Source: Cytobacillus luteolus (GTDB lineage: Bacteria > Bacillota > Bacilli > Bacillales > Bacillaceae_L). Taken from it: DNA of 64,000 nucleotides. Location of the stretch: contig NZ_JAGGKM010000006.1 of NCBI RefSeq assembly GCF_017873715.1, positions 210,024-274,023 on the forward strand, given 5' to 3'. The notes under the pieces are model-generated. The model was not told the DNA's origin. It saw only the letters and a list, made by a program, of their open reading frames with translations, and made no database searches. The position numbers were made by a program, and so were the translations under genes. Positions 33,809 to 45,493 of the stretch are shown in pieces. Numbering within the stretch: the first letter of the stretch is position 1; every line of letters begins with the position of its first letter.

Positions 33809-35260
33809 TTATAAACTATTTTTCACTTCATCAAATTTATCTTGAATTTCTTGGTCTGGCTCAGCTGTTACTAAGCTGACAATTACTACAGCTAGTGTTG
33901 CTAGAATGAATCCTGGTACAATTTCATAAAGCGGTGTACCTAACTTACTCCAAACAACAACTGTTACAGCACCAACAATCATACCTGCTAAAGCACCCCA
34001 ACGGTTCATACGTTTCCAGAACAACGATAGAATGATTACTGGACCAAATGCTGCACCAAATCCTGCCCAAGCATAACTTACTAATGCTAATACTGAGCTA
34101 TCTGGGTTACCTGCTAATAGGATCGCAATTAGAGCGATACCTGCAACAGCAATACGTCCTACCCATACAAGTTCTTTTTCAGAAGCATCCTTTTTAAGAA
34201 TAGCTTTGTAAAAGTCCTCTGCAAGAGCACTTGAAGATACAAGTAGCTGTGAATCAATTGTACTCATAATAGCTGCTAAGATTGCTGCTAATAGAATACC
34301 AGATACCCATGGGTCAAATAATACTTGAGTAAAGAGAATGAATACTTGCTCTCCATCTGCTAATGGGCTATCCGCAAAGAATGCAATCCCCGCAAAACCT
34401 GTGAATACTGCACCAAATAGTGCAAATACCATCCAAGTCATACCAATCATACGAGCTTTTGGTACATCTTTAACCGATTTTAATGCCATAAAACGAGTTA
34501 GGATATGTGGTTGACCGAAGTAACCTAATCCCCATGCTAATAATGAGATAATACCAATAGTGGTCATTCCTGCAAACACGTCTAGGTAAGAAGGATCAAT
34601 TTCTCCTACTGTGTTTACAGTGTTGCCCCAACCACCAAGTTTAGAGATCGCAACAATTGGCACCACGATTAACGCAAGGAACATTAAAATACCTTGAATA
34701 AAATCGGTCCAGCTTACTGCTAGGAATCCACCTAAGAAGGTGTAGGAAATGATAACAATTGCTCCAATCCAAAGTGCTTGGTTATACGTAAGTCCAAAAG
34801 AAGCTTCAAATAACTTTGCTCCTCCGACCATACCTGATGATGTATAGAAAGTAAAAAACAATAGAATTACTAATGCAGAAATTACACGTAAAGACTTCGA
34901 GTTATCCTTAAATCGATTTTCAAAAAAATCAGGAATCGTAATTGAATCGTTTGCCTTTTCTGTATAAGAACGTAAACGTTTTGCAATGAACTGCCAATTT
35001 AGATAAGCACCAATTGCTAGACCAACGGCAATCCAAATTTGCGGCATACCACCTGAAGCGTAAACTGCACCTGGTAAACCTAATAGTAGCCAACTACTCA
35101 TATCTGAGGCACCTGCACTCAATGCAGCAACACCCGGAGATAGTCGCCTTCCACCTAATACATAGTCTGATAGATTACTTGTCATGCGATATGCAATAAC
35201 ACCTATTAATAGCATACCAATTAAATAAATGATAAACGTTACTAAAACTGCTGGTTCCAT
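33809..35260 (-). CDS. Sodium/proline symporter (PutP/OpuE type)
   Basis: 483-aa SSS-family permease with about 13 TM segments. Family marks: SDYVLGGRRLSPGVAALSAGASDMSSWLLLGLPGA near the N terminus (Na+ and proline sites), GGFLAVSWTDFIQG, and AILAAIMSTIDSQLLVSSSALAEDF. Sequence alone does not separate catabolic PutP from osmoprotective OpuE. Proximity to pruA favours catabolism, while the position beside yerH-ligA-pcrA matches opuE in B. subtilis. ATG 35260 has GGGGAG upstream, overlapping the end of a 34-codon membrane-protein gene, so the two are translationally coupled. Confidence 0.93.
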   Translation of the reverse strand: MEPAVLVTFIIYLIGMLLIGVIAYRMTSNLSDYVLGGRRLSPGVAALSAGASDMSSWLLLGLPGAVYASGGMPQIWIAVGLAIGAYLNWQFIAKRLRSYTEKANDSITIPDFFENRFKDNSKSLRVISALVILLFFTFYTSSGMVGGAKLFEASFGLTYNQALWIGAIVIISYTFLGGFLAVSWTDFIQGILMFLALIVVPIVAISKLGGWGNTVNTVGEIDPSYLDVFAGMTTIGIISLLAWGLGYFGQPHILTRFMALKSVKDVPKARMIGMTWMVFALFGAVFTGFAGIAFFADSPLADGEQVFILFTQVLFDPWVSGILLAAILAAIMSTIDSQLLVSSSALAEDFYKAILKKDASEKELVWVGRIAVAGIALIAILLAGNPDSSVLALVSYAWAGFGAAFGPVIILSLFWKRMNRWGALAGMIVGAVTVVVWSKLGTPLYEIVPGFILATLAVVIVSLVTAEPDQEIQDKFDEVKNSL

Positions 35261-35263
35261 TAA

Positions 35264-35368
35264 TTATTCTCTCCCCTCGGTAAAATTCGATATAACTGAT
35301 AGGACTACTGTGATTAACATCGGCACAAATAGCCAAAACCAAGTTGCTCCAGTTAACGAATATTCCAT
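35264..35368 (-). CDS. Symporter small accessory protein (34 aa)
   Basis: A 34-residue single-TM protein: MEYSLTGATWFW, then LFVPMLITVVLSVIS, then NFTEGRE. GGAGGTGAT lies 4 nt before ATG 35368, among the strongest RBSs in the window. Its stop is 3 nt before the symporter start, whose RBS lies inside this gene. Small one-TM partners directly upstream of sodium:solute symporters are a known Bacillaceae arrangement. By analogy it may stabilise or tune the transporter; no function is shown by sequence. Confidence 0.82.
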   Translation of the reverse strand: MEYSLTGATWFWLFVPMLITVVLSVISNFTEGRE

Positions 35369-35758
35369 TTCATCACCTCCAAGATTGTCTTACATGAAAT
35401 TAATATGCAGTCACATACAATTTCATGATTATTCTAATTATGGACTAGGTATTTCGTCATGTTGATTATCATATCACAAATAGAATTTTTAGTCTTATTG
35501 AAAATTCAGACTACTTTTTCAAGATGTATATTTATAAGCAATTTTGAATCATTTTTTAAATATATCAGCTTTAATAACATATCTATTCATGTAAATTAAT
35601 AAAATTAAATTGAGGTTCCGTCACAATTTAGACGAAATTTAAGTTGACTTTTTCCCCGATACCGCCAAAAATATTTTTTATTCTAACTACAAAAATAGAT
35701 TTTTAGATATGAAAAAAGCCCCTCGGGCAGGAGGGACTTTCATAAAGATATTTATAAC
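35369..35758. other. Interval between the symporter small ORF and pruA
   Basis: 390 bp, AT-rich. It contains the pruA terminator (35713-35742) and presumably the promoter for the small ORF and symporter, although I cannot assign a convincing -35/-10 pair or a SigB-type GTTTAA/GGGTAT pair. No further gene is seen. Confidence 0.5.
35713..35742 (-). terminator. Intrinsic terminator of pruA
   Basis: On the minus strand, AAGTCCCTC and GAGGGGCTT flank a GC-rich loop and are followed by TTTTTC. It is about 17 nt after the pruA stop. Confidence 0.82.
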
Positions 35759-37306
35759 TTAAAGCATTTCAGATGTAGTTTTAGCTTGCATGTGAAGAAC
35801 TAGGTAGTCTGGGCCACCAGCTTTTGAGTCTGTACCAGACATGTTGAATCCACCAAATGGTTGATATCCAACAATCGCACCTGTACATCCACGGTTGAAG
35901 TATAAGTTACCAACATGGAAGTCTTCACGTGCTTTTTCAATGTTTGCACGGTTATTAGTAATAACTGCTCCAGTTAGACCATACTCAGTGTTGTTTGCAA
36001 TGTCGATTGCATGATCGAAGTCTTTTGCTTTGCATATTGCTACAACAGGTCCGAAGATCTCTTCTTTCATTAGGCGAGCATCTTCAGCAACATCACCGAA
36101 GATTGTAGGTTCGATGAACCAACCTTTAGAGTCATCGCCTTTTCCACCATGAAGAAGTTTACCTTCTTGATTACCGATTTCAACATAGCTCATGATTTTA
36201 TCAAAAGCACCTTGGTCGTTTACAGGACCCATGTTCGTTGTAGGATCAGTTGGATCAGCTAATCTTAGTTCTTTTGTTAATTCAACAACGCGATCTACTA
36301 CTTGATCATAAACATCCTCTAGGATAACTGCTCTAGAGCATGCAGAACATTTTTGTCCTGAAAAACCAAACGCAGAAGCCACGATTGATTTAGCAGCTAA
36401 TTCAAGATCAGCTTCTTTATCAACAACAATTGTATCTTTACCGCCCATCTCAGCAATTACACGTTTTAACCAGATTTGGCCGTCGTTTAGCTTTGAAGCA
36501 CGTTCGAAAATACGAAGTCCTACATCACGAGAGCCTGTAAAGCTAATGAAACGAGTACGTGGGTGGTCAACTAAGTAATCTCCAACCTCAGCTCCACTAC
36601 CAGGAATATAGTTAACTACTCCTGCAGGAAGACCCGCTTCTTCAAGAACTTCCATGAATTTCGCAGCAACAACTGGAGTTGTACTAGCAGGCTTTAGTAA
36701 AACTGTGTTACCAGCTACTAATGCTGCCGTTGTCATACCAGCCATAATTGCAAATGGGAAGTTCCATGGAGAGATGATAACCCCTACTCCAAGTGGAATA
36801 TAGTTAAAACGGTTGTATTCGATTGGACGGCTTTCTACTGGAATGCCATCTTTTAACTTAAGCATTTGACGTCCATAATACTCTAAGAAGTCAATTGCTT
36901 CAGCTGTATCTGCATCTGCTTCATTCCATGGTTTACCTGCTTCTTTTGTTAAAAGAGCAGAAAACTCATGCTTACGACGACGGATGATTGCAGCTGCACG
37001 GAATAATATATCTGCACGCATTTCAGGCTTCGTCTTGCGCCATGTTTGGAACGTTTTATCTGCGATTTGCATTGCTTTTTCTGCTAACTCACGGTTTGCT
37101 TTTGAAACGCGACCAACAACTTCTTCTCTGTTTGACGGGTTTACAGATACAATTTTGTCATCTGTTGAAATACGCTCTCCACCAATGATTAAGTCGTAGT
37201 CTCTTCCAAGGTAAGACTCAACTGTCTCAAGACCTGCTAAATATGCCTTCTTGTTTGCCTCGACAGTAAAATCCGTAAATGGTTCATGTTTATAAGGTAC
37301 TACCAT
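35759..37306 (-). CDS. pruA: 1-pyrroline-5-carboxylate dehydrogenase
   Basis: 515-aa NAD-dependent aldehyde dehydrogenase that oxidises P5C/glutamate semialdehyde to glutamate, the last step of proline and arginine catabolism. [16 protein letters not shown] start and 515-aa length match RocA/PruA. Catalytic Cys is in [11 protein letters not shown], the general-base Glu in VIAEMGGKD, and the cofactor loop in [12 protein letters not shown] 37306 has AGGGAGG upstream; the 37348 ATG lacks one. A SigA-type promoter and a cre-like site precede it. No proline dehydrogenase gene is in the window. Confidence 0.94.
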   Translation of the reverse strand: MVVPYKHEPFTDFTVEANKKAYLAGLETVESYLGRDYDLIIGGERISTDDKIVSVNPSNREEVVGRVSKANRELAEKAMQIADKTFQTWRKTKPEMRADILFRAAAIIRRRKHEFSALLTKEAGKPWNEADADTAEAIDFLEYYGRQMLKLKDGIPVESRPIEYNRFNYIPLGVGVIISPWNFPFAIMAGMTTAALVAGNTVLLKPASTTPVVAAKFMEVLEEAGLPAGVVNYIPGSGAEVGDYLVDHPRTRFISFTGSRDVGLRIFERASKLNDGQIWLKRVIAEMGGKDTIVVDKEADLELAAKSIVASAFGFSGQKCSACSRAVILEDVYDQVVDRVVELTKELRLADPTDPTTNMGPVNDQGAFDKIMSYVEIGNQEGKLLHGGKGDDSKGWFIEPTIFGDVAEDARLMKEEIFGPVVAICKAKDFDHAIDIANNTEYGLTGAVITNNRANIEKAREDFHVGNLYFNRGCTGAIVGYQPFGGFNMSGTDSKAGGPDYLVLHMQAKTTSEML

Positions 37307-37330
37307 TCTACTTTCGCCTCCCTTTGTATA

Positions 37331-37344
37331 TAAAAACGTTTTCA
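37331..37344 (-). promoter_or_regulatory. CcpA cre-like site upstream of pruA
   Basis: On the minus strand, TGAAAACGTTTTTA matches 13 of 14 positions of the TGWAARCGYTWWCW consensus. It lies roughly +7 to +20 relative to the start predicted from the promoter at 37358-37386, a position where CcpA represses. Binding is inferred. Confidence 0.65.
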
Positions 37345-37357
37345 TCATACAAATCCC

Positions 37358-37386
37358 ATTCTACTAAAAGAAGTAGATTTCTTCAA
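37358..37386 (-). promoter_or_regulatory. SigA-type promoter of pruA
   Basis: On the minus strand, TTGAAG (37381-37386), a 17-nt spacer and TAGAAT (37358-37363), 9 of 12 consensus positions. Confidence 0.55.
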
Positions 37387-37463
37387 ACGTTGCGGTAATA
37401 GTCACAATTGTAAAATTTTTTTATGATACTTATTCATTATGTATAAAGTTGCTAAACTAACCA

Positions 37464-37591
37464 GTTGATTTCAGCTACAGGCACTCGCTTTCCGTGGGTG
37501 GTCCGTGAGCCTCCTCGGCGCTATGCGCCTGTGGGGTCTCACTTTGACACACTTCTCCCGCAGGAGTCTCGTGCCTTCCGCTGAAATCAAC
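37464..37591. repeat. 128-bp GC-rich element with 12-bp terminal inverted repeats
   Basis: The ends GTTGATTTCAGC (37464-37475) and GCTGAAATCAAC (37580-37591) are perfect inverted repeats. The interior is GC-rich and partly self-complementary (AGGCACTCGCTTTCCG against CTCGTGCCTTCCGC, and GGCGCTATGCGCC). I recognise this type as a dispersed non-coding element common in Bacillaceae genomes. It lies between yerH and the pruA promoter; a deleted relative is at 49171-49222. Confidence 0.85.
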
Positions 37592-37620
37592 ATAATATTT
37601 AAATCACTACTAAGTGCCCT

Positions 37621-38811
37621 CTAATTATATATATGAACAAATGGTTCTTCTTGCCCAGCGTCGCGTACGATTATGCTTTCTGGTCCGCTTTCGGAGGATA
37701 TATAGACTTGCATTGAGAAATAATTCGGGAAATGTTCCATAATTTCACCTGTGATGTATTGGGTAAATCCGATGATCTCTGCCTTGCCGTAGAACTGCAT
37801 CGGAATTTCGATTGTTAGTTGGTAAAGTTCTTCATTTTTATAAAAACCTCTTCCAATAACACCTGTGTAATTTGGGAAGAATTCATCGATATCATCTTTA
37901 AAGTTTTGGAACATCATAGCATCTTCTCTATACTCATTTGTAGCTGCAGAAGATGGGAAGAAATGATATTCTTCGTTGACATCCTCCCATTTGTTAATTT
38001 TGTTTCCTTTTTCAATCACACCTGTTTTTGCAACAAAGTTTCCCGGAGCAATTGAAGAAACTGCTTCTTGCTCAAATAAAGCAATAACAATAGGGACTTC
38101 ATTTAATTCATTAATCTCACGGACTCTTGCTAAAACTTCTTCTGCAATTTTCTTACCCTCTCTAACCAGCACTTCTGTTTCAATCTTTGTTTCTCTCGGA
38201 TAACCACCTTGATTATCTGGAAGATTGTAATATTGTACAGAGTTTAGTGCAATTCCAAGCACAATCCCACCTAATGCGACCTTATCATCTTTATTTTTAA
38301 TAAGATAATTATGTTCGAGCATGTGGGCAAAGTAGATCGGACTTTGAGCCATTTGTTCCTCATACGACACTTCGCTGTTAGGATCATACTCAAAGGCTGG
38401 GTTAAGACCGATATTATCTGCTTGTTTCATTTTATTTTGTGTTAGTTGCGCAGGAGTCTGTTTACGTTCCAGCCATTTTTCAATCGAACTCTTTGGTATT
38501 CTCTGTCCTTCTTGATACAGATATCGGTCTGATGGAAAGGATTCTTGTGCAATTCTCATCAGTCCTGTTTCAAACTCATCAATATCAAGTCTTGTTCTTA
38601 AATTTCTTACTACAAGACCTCTTGCTTCCCCAGGCTTGAACGGTAATATCGTACGATAATAGGAATCCGATATTTTGTATCTAGGAATTATGGCTGTCTC
38701 CTCTTGTGCTTCGTCGGTATCCTGTACAATTTCCTCTTCTTTATTAAAAGTAGGTGCACACCCTGAAAGGAAAAGGACAAACGCCAACATTATCATTATT
38801 AGGCTTTTCAA
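37621..38811 (-). CDS. yerH: CamS-family lipoprotein YerH
   Basis: 396-aa predicted lipoprotein: a hydrophobic signal of about 17 residues ends in LSGC, giving a lipidated Cys on the outer membrane face. The body matches the CamS sex-pheromone/YerH family (DSYYRTILPFKPGEARGLVV, then GFTQYITGEIMEHFPNYFS). In enterococci and staphylococci the CamS signal peptide can yield pheromone peptides; in Bacillus the role is unknown. TTG 38811 (MKSLIMIMLAFV) is preferred, with AGAGGTG 6 nt upstream; GTG 38820 overlaps that SD. It is 12 nt after ligA, in one operon with pcrB-pcrA-ligA. Confidence 0.9.
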   Translation of the reverse strand: MKSLIMIMLAFVLFLSGCAPTFNKEEEIVQDTDEAQEETAIIPRYKISDSYYRTILPFKPGEARGLVVRNLRTRLDIDEFETGLMRIAQESFPSDRYLYQEGQRIPKSSIEKWLERKQTPAQLTQNKMKQADNIGLNPAFEYDPNSEVSYEEQMAQSPIYFAHMLEHNYLIKNKDDKVALGGIVLGIALNSVQYYNLPDNQGGYPRETKIETEVLVREGKKIAEEVLARVREINELNEVPIVIALFEQEAVSSIAPGNFVAKTGVIEKGNKINKWEDVNEEYHFFPSSAATNEYREDAMMFQNFKDDIDEFFPNYTGVIGRGFYKNEELYQLTIEIPMQFYGKAEIIGFTQYITGEIMEHFPNYFSMQVYISSESGPESIIVRDAGQEEPFVHIYN

Positions 38812-38823
38812 AACATACACCTC

Positions 38824-40851
<2,028 letters not shown>

Positions 40852-40883
40852 TCATTAGTAGCAATCAATACTAGAACTAGTAC

Positions 40884-43157
40884 TTATTCTTTAGTAATCG
40901 GTGCGAATTTAGCTAACAGGCGCTTAATACCTACCGGACTTGGAAAGGCAATATCTAGCTCCTTGGATTCTCCTTCACCTTTCACGCTCACAACTGTGCC
41001 TACTCCCCATTTCTTATGGGATGCTTTGTCTCCTACCTTCCAGCCAATTTCATCCCCACCAGTTGAAGACATAGTTGGGCTAATGGTTGCTCTTCGTTCA
41101 GGCTGTCTAGTATTTGAAAACGGTGATGTATCGAATGGTGAAGCTTGCGACCTTGGCTGTCTTTGTTGTCTTTGCTGCCTTTGTTGCCTTTCTTCTTCCA
41201 TTAACTTTTCACGCAAATCTTCAATTAAGTCTGCAGGAATTTCACTAATAAAACGAGAAACAGGATTCATATTCGTACGTCCAAATAACGTTCTCATTTG
41301 TGCGTTTGTTATAAACAATTCTTCTTCAGCTCTTGTAATTCCAACATAGGCAAGACGTCTTTCTTCTTCCATTTCATCTTCTTCCATTAAGGAACGACTA
41401 TGCGGGAAAACCCCTTCCTCAAGGCCAATTAGGAATACAACAGGAAACTCTAGTCCCTTAGCTGAGTGTAAAGTCATTAGGACTACCGCATCGCCTTTGT
41501 TTTGGTCATCTTCTTCTAATTTATCAATATCTGCAACAAGAGCCAAATCAGTTAAGAACGCGACTAAACTTTTATCTTCATTCTTTTCTTCAAAGTTCTT
41601 TGTAACAGATAGAAACTCATCGATGTTTTCAAGTCTACTTTGTGCTTCTAGTGTTTTTTCAGTTTTTAACATTTCACGGTAACCTGTTTTATCTAATACT
41701 TCATCTACTAATTCAGTCACAGATAAATACTCTTGCATGTTGACCCAATTATTAATTTGATTACGGAATTCAACAAGAGCATTGTAGATTTTGCCGCTTA
41801 ATCCTATCTGTTCGATTTCTTCTAATGCCTGAAACATGGATAGATCATGTGCAGTTGCATAGTTTGCAATCTTATCAATAGACGAAGCACCAACACCTCG
41901 TTTAGGGGTATTTACAATTCTTGTTAAGCTAATATCATCATCTGGATTTGCGATTACACGTAAATAAGCAAGAATATCCTTGATTTCTTTTCTGTCATAG
42001 AACTTGATCCCACCAACAATCGTGTAATTAATATTTGATTTAAGTAAAACTTCCTCCATTACACGGGATTGTGCATTCGTTCTGTAAAGAATCGCGATAT
42101 CTGAGTATTTCCTAGCACCACTATCCACTATTTGCTTTATTTTACCTGCAACAAATTGCCCCTCTAAAAATTCGCTATCCGCACGGTAATAAGTAATATT
42201 GTTTCCTTCCATATTTTCAGTCCATAATTTCTTAGGCTTACGATTGGAGTTCCTTTCAATTACTTCATTTGCTGCACGTAGAATTCTTTGTGTAGAGCGG
42301 TAATTTTGTTCAAGCATAATTGTCGTTGCATGTGTATAATCCTTTTCAAATGAAAGGATATTGCTGATATCAGCGCCACGCCAACGATAAATAGATTGGT
42401 CAGAGTCACCTACAACACATATATTTTTGAACCTAGAAGCTAGTAGTTTCACTAACATATATTGAGCACGGTTTGTATCTTGATACTCATCAACATGAAT
42501 GTATTGAAATTTACGCTGATAAAATTCAAGAACCTCAGGGATTCGGGTAAATAATTGTATGGTCGTCATGATTAAATCATCAAAGTCTAATGCTTGGTTC
42601 TTCTTTAGACGTTTTTGGTATTCAGTGTAAACACTACTTACGACACCATCATACATACCGCCCGCTGTCTTTGCATAGTCTTCCGCCGTCGTTAATTCAT
42701 TCTTTGCACTGCTAATAGACCCTAAAAGACTACGAGGATCAAACTTTTTTGGATCTATGTTTTTATCTTTAAGAATGTTCTTAATAACTGATAGCTGATC
42801 AGTTGTATCTAATATTGTGAAATTACGGTTAATACCGATTCGATCTATATCCCTTCTAAGGATTCTTACACACATGGAGTGGAAGGTGGATATCCATATA
42901 TCTTCTGCAGCTGGTCCTAACAATTTTTGGACCCTTTCTTTCATTTCTCTAGCAGCCTTATTCGTAAAGGTAATCGCTAATATGTTCCAAGGTGCAACTT
43001 CCTTTTCAGCCATTAAATACGCAATTCGATGGGTAAGCACTCTTGTTTTTCCACTTCCTGCACCAGCCATAATTAAAAGTGGGCCATCTGTTGCTTTAAC
43101 TGCTTCTTGTTGTTCTTTATTTAAACCAGAAAGTAATCTTTCACTGATAAATTGCAT
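40884..43157 (-). CDS. pcrA: ATP-dependent DNA helicase PcrA
   Basis: 757-aa UvrD/Rep-type 3'-5' helicase for repair and rolling-circle replication. Walker A AGAGSGKT is at residues 31-38, motif II is [13 protein letters not shown], and motifs III-VI include [34 protein letters not shown] and [16 protein letters not shown] Gln/Arg-rich linker of repeated RQQ triplets (about residues 655-670) precedes the Tudor-like RNA polymerase-binding tail [20 protein letters not shown]. The RQQ run is a local low-complexity expansion. ATG 43157. Confidence 0.97.
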   Translation of the reverse strand: MQFISERLLSGLNKEQQEAVKATDGPLLIMAGAGSGKTRVLTHRIAYLMAEKEVAPWNILAITFTNKAAREMKERVQKLLGPAAEDIWISTFHSMCVRILRRDIDRIGINRNFTILDTTDQLSVIKNILKDKNIDPKKFDPRSLLGSISSAKNELTTAEDYAKTAGGMYDGVVSSVYTEYQKRLKKNQALDFDDLIMTTIQLFTRIPEVLEFYQRKFQYIHVDEYQDTNRAQYMLVKLLASRFKNICVVGDSDQSIYRWRGADISNILSFEKDYTHATTIMLEQNYRSTQRILRAANEVIERNSNRKPKKLWTENMEGNNITYYRADSEFLEGQFVAGKIKQIVDSGARKYSDIAILYRTNAQSRVMEEVLLKSNINYTIVGGIKFYDRKEIKDILAYLRVIANPDDDISLTRIVNTPKRGVGASSIDKIANYATAHDLSMFQALEEIEQIGLSGKIYNALVEFRNQINNWVNMQEYLSVTELVDEVLDKTGYREMLKTEKTLEAQSRLENIDEFLSVTKNFEEKNEDKSLVAFLTDLALVADIDKLEEDDQNKGDAVVLMTLHSAKGLEFPVVFLIGLEEGVFPHSRSLMEEDEMEEERRLAYVGITRAEEELFITNAQMRTLFGRTNMNPVSRFISEIPADLIEDLREKLMEEERQQRQQRQQRQPRSQASPFDTSPFSNTRQPERRATISPTMSSTGGDEIGWKVGDKASHKKWGVGTVVSVKGEGESKELDIAFPSPVGIKRLLAKFAPITKE

Positions 43158-43226
43158 CTTTTCACCGCCTATTTACTTTTATATTACGTGAACGTATGTT
43201 CTCATTTTATAGTAAAGTTTGCTTTT

Positions 43227-43922
43227 TTACAAACTTGTCTTTTTAACAGCTTGTACTGTTTTTAAAGCAGCGTTCAGATCACTGTAAATGATGTTACCGA
43301 CTACAATTGTGTCAGCAATCTCTCCCATTGATGCTGCTTGTTCACTGGTTGAAATGCCCCCACCGTAAAATAACTTCGTGTTTTCGAGGCTAGCTTTTAC
43401 CTGTTTAACTACAGTTTCATCTCCATATTTTCCGCTATATTCTAGATAGAAAATAGGTAGATTATAAAACTTTTCTGCCATCCTACTATAAGCAATAATA
43501 TCATCAATTTCTATATTAGTATTTGCATTGGTAAGCTTTGCTGCCTTACAATCCTCATTTAAGATGCAGTAGCCTTCAACTACTATTTCATCCCAGTTCA
43601 TAATATCACCAAACTGTTTTACAGCTTCATGATGAAGTCCTGTAATCCATCTAGTGTCTCTACTATTTAAAACAGTTGGAATAAAATACAAATCAAACCC
43701 AGGCGTAACGGAATCGATTGTAGAAACTTCTAATACACACGGCACAGTGTATCGGCGTATTCTAGACATAAGACTAAGAACGTTATCAAGAGATACACCG
43801 TCACTTCCCCCAACAATAATCGCATCCGTACCAGACTCACATATCATTTCCAATTGTTTGTCATCTATTTCTTTATTTGGATCGAGTTTAAACACATGTC
43901 GCCACTCTTTAAAATCGTACAT
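43227..43922 (-). CDS. pcrB: Heptaprenylglyceryl phosphate synthase PcrB
   Basis: 231-aa TIM-barrel prenyltransferase that links heptaprenyl diphosphate to glycerol-1-phosphate, an archaeal-lipid-like reaction in Bacillales. [33 protein letters not shown] and the C-terminal [14 protein letters not shown] are the family marks. ATG 43922 ([11 protein letters not shown]) has GGAGGACC upstream; the longer frame to 44060 crosses the yerC terminator and is discarded. It is the first gene of pcrB-pcrA-ligA-yerH. Confidence 0.94.
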   Translation of the reverse strand: MYDFKEWRHVFKLDPNKEIDDKQLEMICESGTDAIIVGGSDGVSLDNVLSLMSRIRRYTVPCVLEVSTIDSVTPGFDLYFIPTVLNSRDTRWITGLHHEAVKQFGDIMNWDEIVVEGYCILNEDCKAAKLTNANTNIEIDDIIAYSRMAEKFYNLPIFYLEYSGKYGDETVVKQVKASLENTKLFYGGGISTSEQAASMGEIADTIVVGNIIYSDLNAALKTVQAVKKTSL

Positions 43923-43996
43923 AGTGGTCCTCCATTCCTTTTCCATTATTCCATTATACCAAAATATGATTAGATGATTAAAGAGAAGAAGGGTAC

Positions 43997-44033
43997 AAAA
44001 AACCCCACAGTTGTCAATTAAACAACTGCGGGG
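43997..44033 (-). terminator. Intrinsic terminator of yerC
   Basis: On the minus strand, CCCCGCAGTTGT pairs with ACAACTGTGGGG (44003-44014 and 44022-44033, one wobble), followed by TTTTTTG. It lies 17 nt after the yerC stop. Confidence 0.92.
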
Positions 44034-44049
44034 TTTGCTTAGAGTCTTC

Positions 44050-44364
44050 TTAGCTCTCAACTGTTTCTTCTTTACTATCTTTTAGACGATCTAATGCCAT
44101 TGTATAAGCATCGTTTCCATAGTTCAGGCATCGCTTCACACGAGAGATCGTAGCAGTACTAGCCCCTGTCTCTGTTTCAATTTTATGATATGTGAAGCCT
44201 TCTTGAAGCATTCTTGCAACCTCTAAACGTTGTGAAAGAGATTGAATTTCATTAATCGTACATAAATCATCAAAAAAGCGGTAGCACTCTTCAATATCTT
44301 TTAAGGAAAGAATTGCATTGAAAAGCTGATCTAATTCCTGCCCACGTAACTTATTTATTTGCAT
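44050..44364 (-). CDS. yerC: TrpR-like protein YerC
   Basis: 104 aa, the length of B. subtilis YerC. A TrpR/YerC/YecD-type helix-turn-helix: [24 protein letters not shown], then the recognition region [20 protein letters not shown]. The target genes are unknown to me. It lies 19 nt downstream of yerB and ends at a strong terminator, so yerB-yerC may be co-transcribed. ATG 44364 has AAGGAGATAAC upstream. Confidence 0.94.
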   Translation of the reverse strand: MQINKLRGQELDQLFNAILSLKDIEECYRFFDDLCTINEIQSLSQRLEVARMLQEGFTYHKIETETGASTATISRVKRCLNYGNDAYTMALDRLKDSKEETVES

Positions 44365-44382
44365 AATTGTTATCTCCTTTAT

Positions 44383-45438
44383 TTAATTTTCATCAAATGT
44401 AACAATTTTTAAATTAGGAACTATATTAATCCAGGTTTTACCCGGAACAAATCCGATTTCTTTACCGTCTTTAAACGGGATAATTCTACCTTCAATATTC
44501 TTCCATTCAACCTCTGTTTTCAATCCCTTTTGTAAAAGCCAGCCTTTTCCACCCGAGGTTAAGTCTATATCCCTTCGGCCTGCCTGGTCAATCACTTTAT
44601 GATCCATTTCAACGATAAAGATATTGTCTAATAACACAGGTGATTTATTCTCTTTATCAACTGTTTGAACTTCAGCGCTATAACGCTTGTATTTTTCTGG
44701 TTGTGAATCGTAGTCATATTCTACTTTCCACGTTTTACTTGAATCATAGGCAATCGTGACATGATTAGAAGCATCACCATCTAGATTAGCTATATCCTCT
44801 TCAGTTAGGAAGGTATAGTTTTTAGGCTTTACTGTAAGATCATAATTCTTCTTTGCAGCACCCTTTTCAATATTCTCAAAAGAGATATAAGAATTATGGG
44901 GAGCTACCCTATCCTTTGATCTCCAGAAAAGTGTACCATCATAAAAAAGCCCGTTTATATTGTCGACCTCTCCTGCTTCAAGCATTTGTTTTGCTTTCGG
45001 GCTCCATCCGTGAGCGATAAAAAAAGGATTAAAGCTTTTTGTTAAGTCTATGAAATAGTCCCTTGCACTCCTAACTGGTCCTATAATCTCAGCCTTTTCG
45101 CTTTGATAAACTGCTACAAAACGTGTAACGTTCCCTTCGGCAAGTACCTCGTAGATAATATCTGCTTTATGTAATCCTGACTGTGGTCTTGCTTTCGGAT
45201 GATTATTCACAGTAATAACTACTGCACGATTATCGATATTATCATTTGTCCCTATCCCTGTAAGAGGGTATGTGTGATCAAAAGCCAGTTCTTTAGACTC
45301 AGCCTCAGTTTCTTCTTCAACCACGTCTTTCTCTTCGATTTCAATCTCCGGCTCAACTTTTACTACTTCTTGTTGTTTGCTGCATCCCGTACTGAGTATT
45401 AGTAGCGCAATTAAAAAATAGAACATTTTACGTTTCAT
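44383..45438 (-). CDS. yerB: DUF3048 lipoprotein YerB
   Basis: 351-aa predicted lipoprotein; the signal peptide MKRKMFYFLIALLILSTGC ends in a lipobox. An acidic stretch of about 25 Glu/Asp-rich residues follows and then the DUF3048 domain (YPLTGIGTNDNIDNRAVVIT, ADIIYEVLAEGNVTRFVAVY, GPVRSARDYFIDL). Function is unknown; homologues are common in Firmicutes. The yerA-yerB-yerC order is that of B. subtilis. ATG 45438. Confidence 0.92.
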   Translation of the reverse strand: MKRKMFYFLIALLILSTGCSKQQEVVKVEPEIEIEEKDVVEEETEAESKELAFDHTYPLTGIGTNDNIDNRAVVITVNNHPKARPQSGLHKADIIYEVLAEGNVTRFVAVYQSEKAEIIGPVRSARDYFIDLTKSFNPFFIAHGWSPKAKQMLEAGEVDNINGLFYDGTLFWRSKDRVAPHNSYISFENIEKGAAKKNYDLTVKPKNYTFLTEEDIANLDGDASNHVTIAYDSSKTWKVEYDYDSQPEKYKRYSAEVQTVDKENKSPVLLDNIFIVEMDHKVIDQAGRRDIDLTSGGKGWLLQKGLKTEVEWKNIEGRIIPFKDGKEIGFVPGKTWINIVPNLKIVTFDEN

Positions 45439-45493
45439 TTTGTAAACACAACCTTTGGGTAGTATCGTTTGCTATTCGATTTTCTTTTACATT

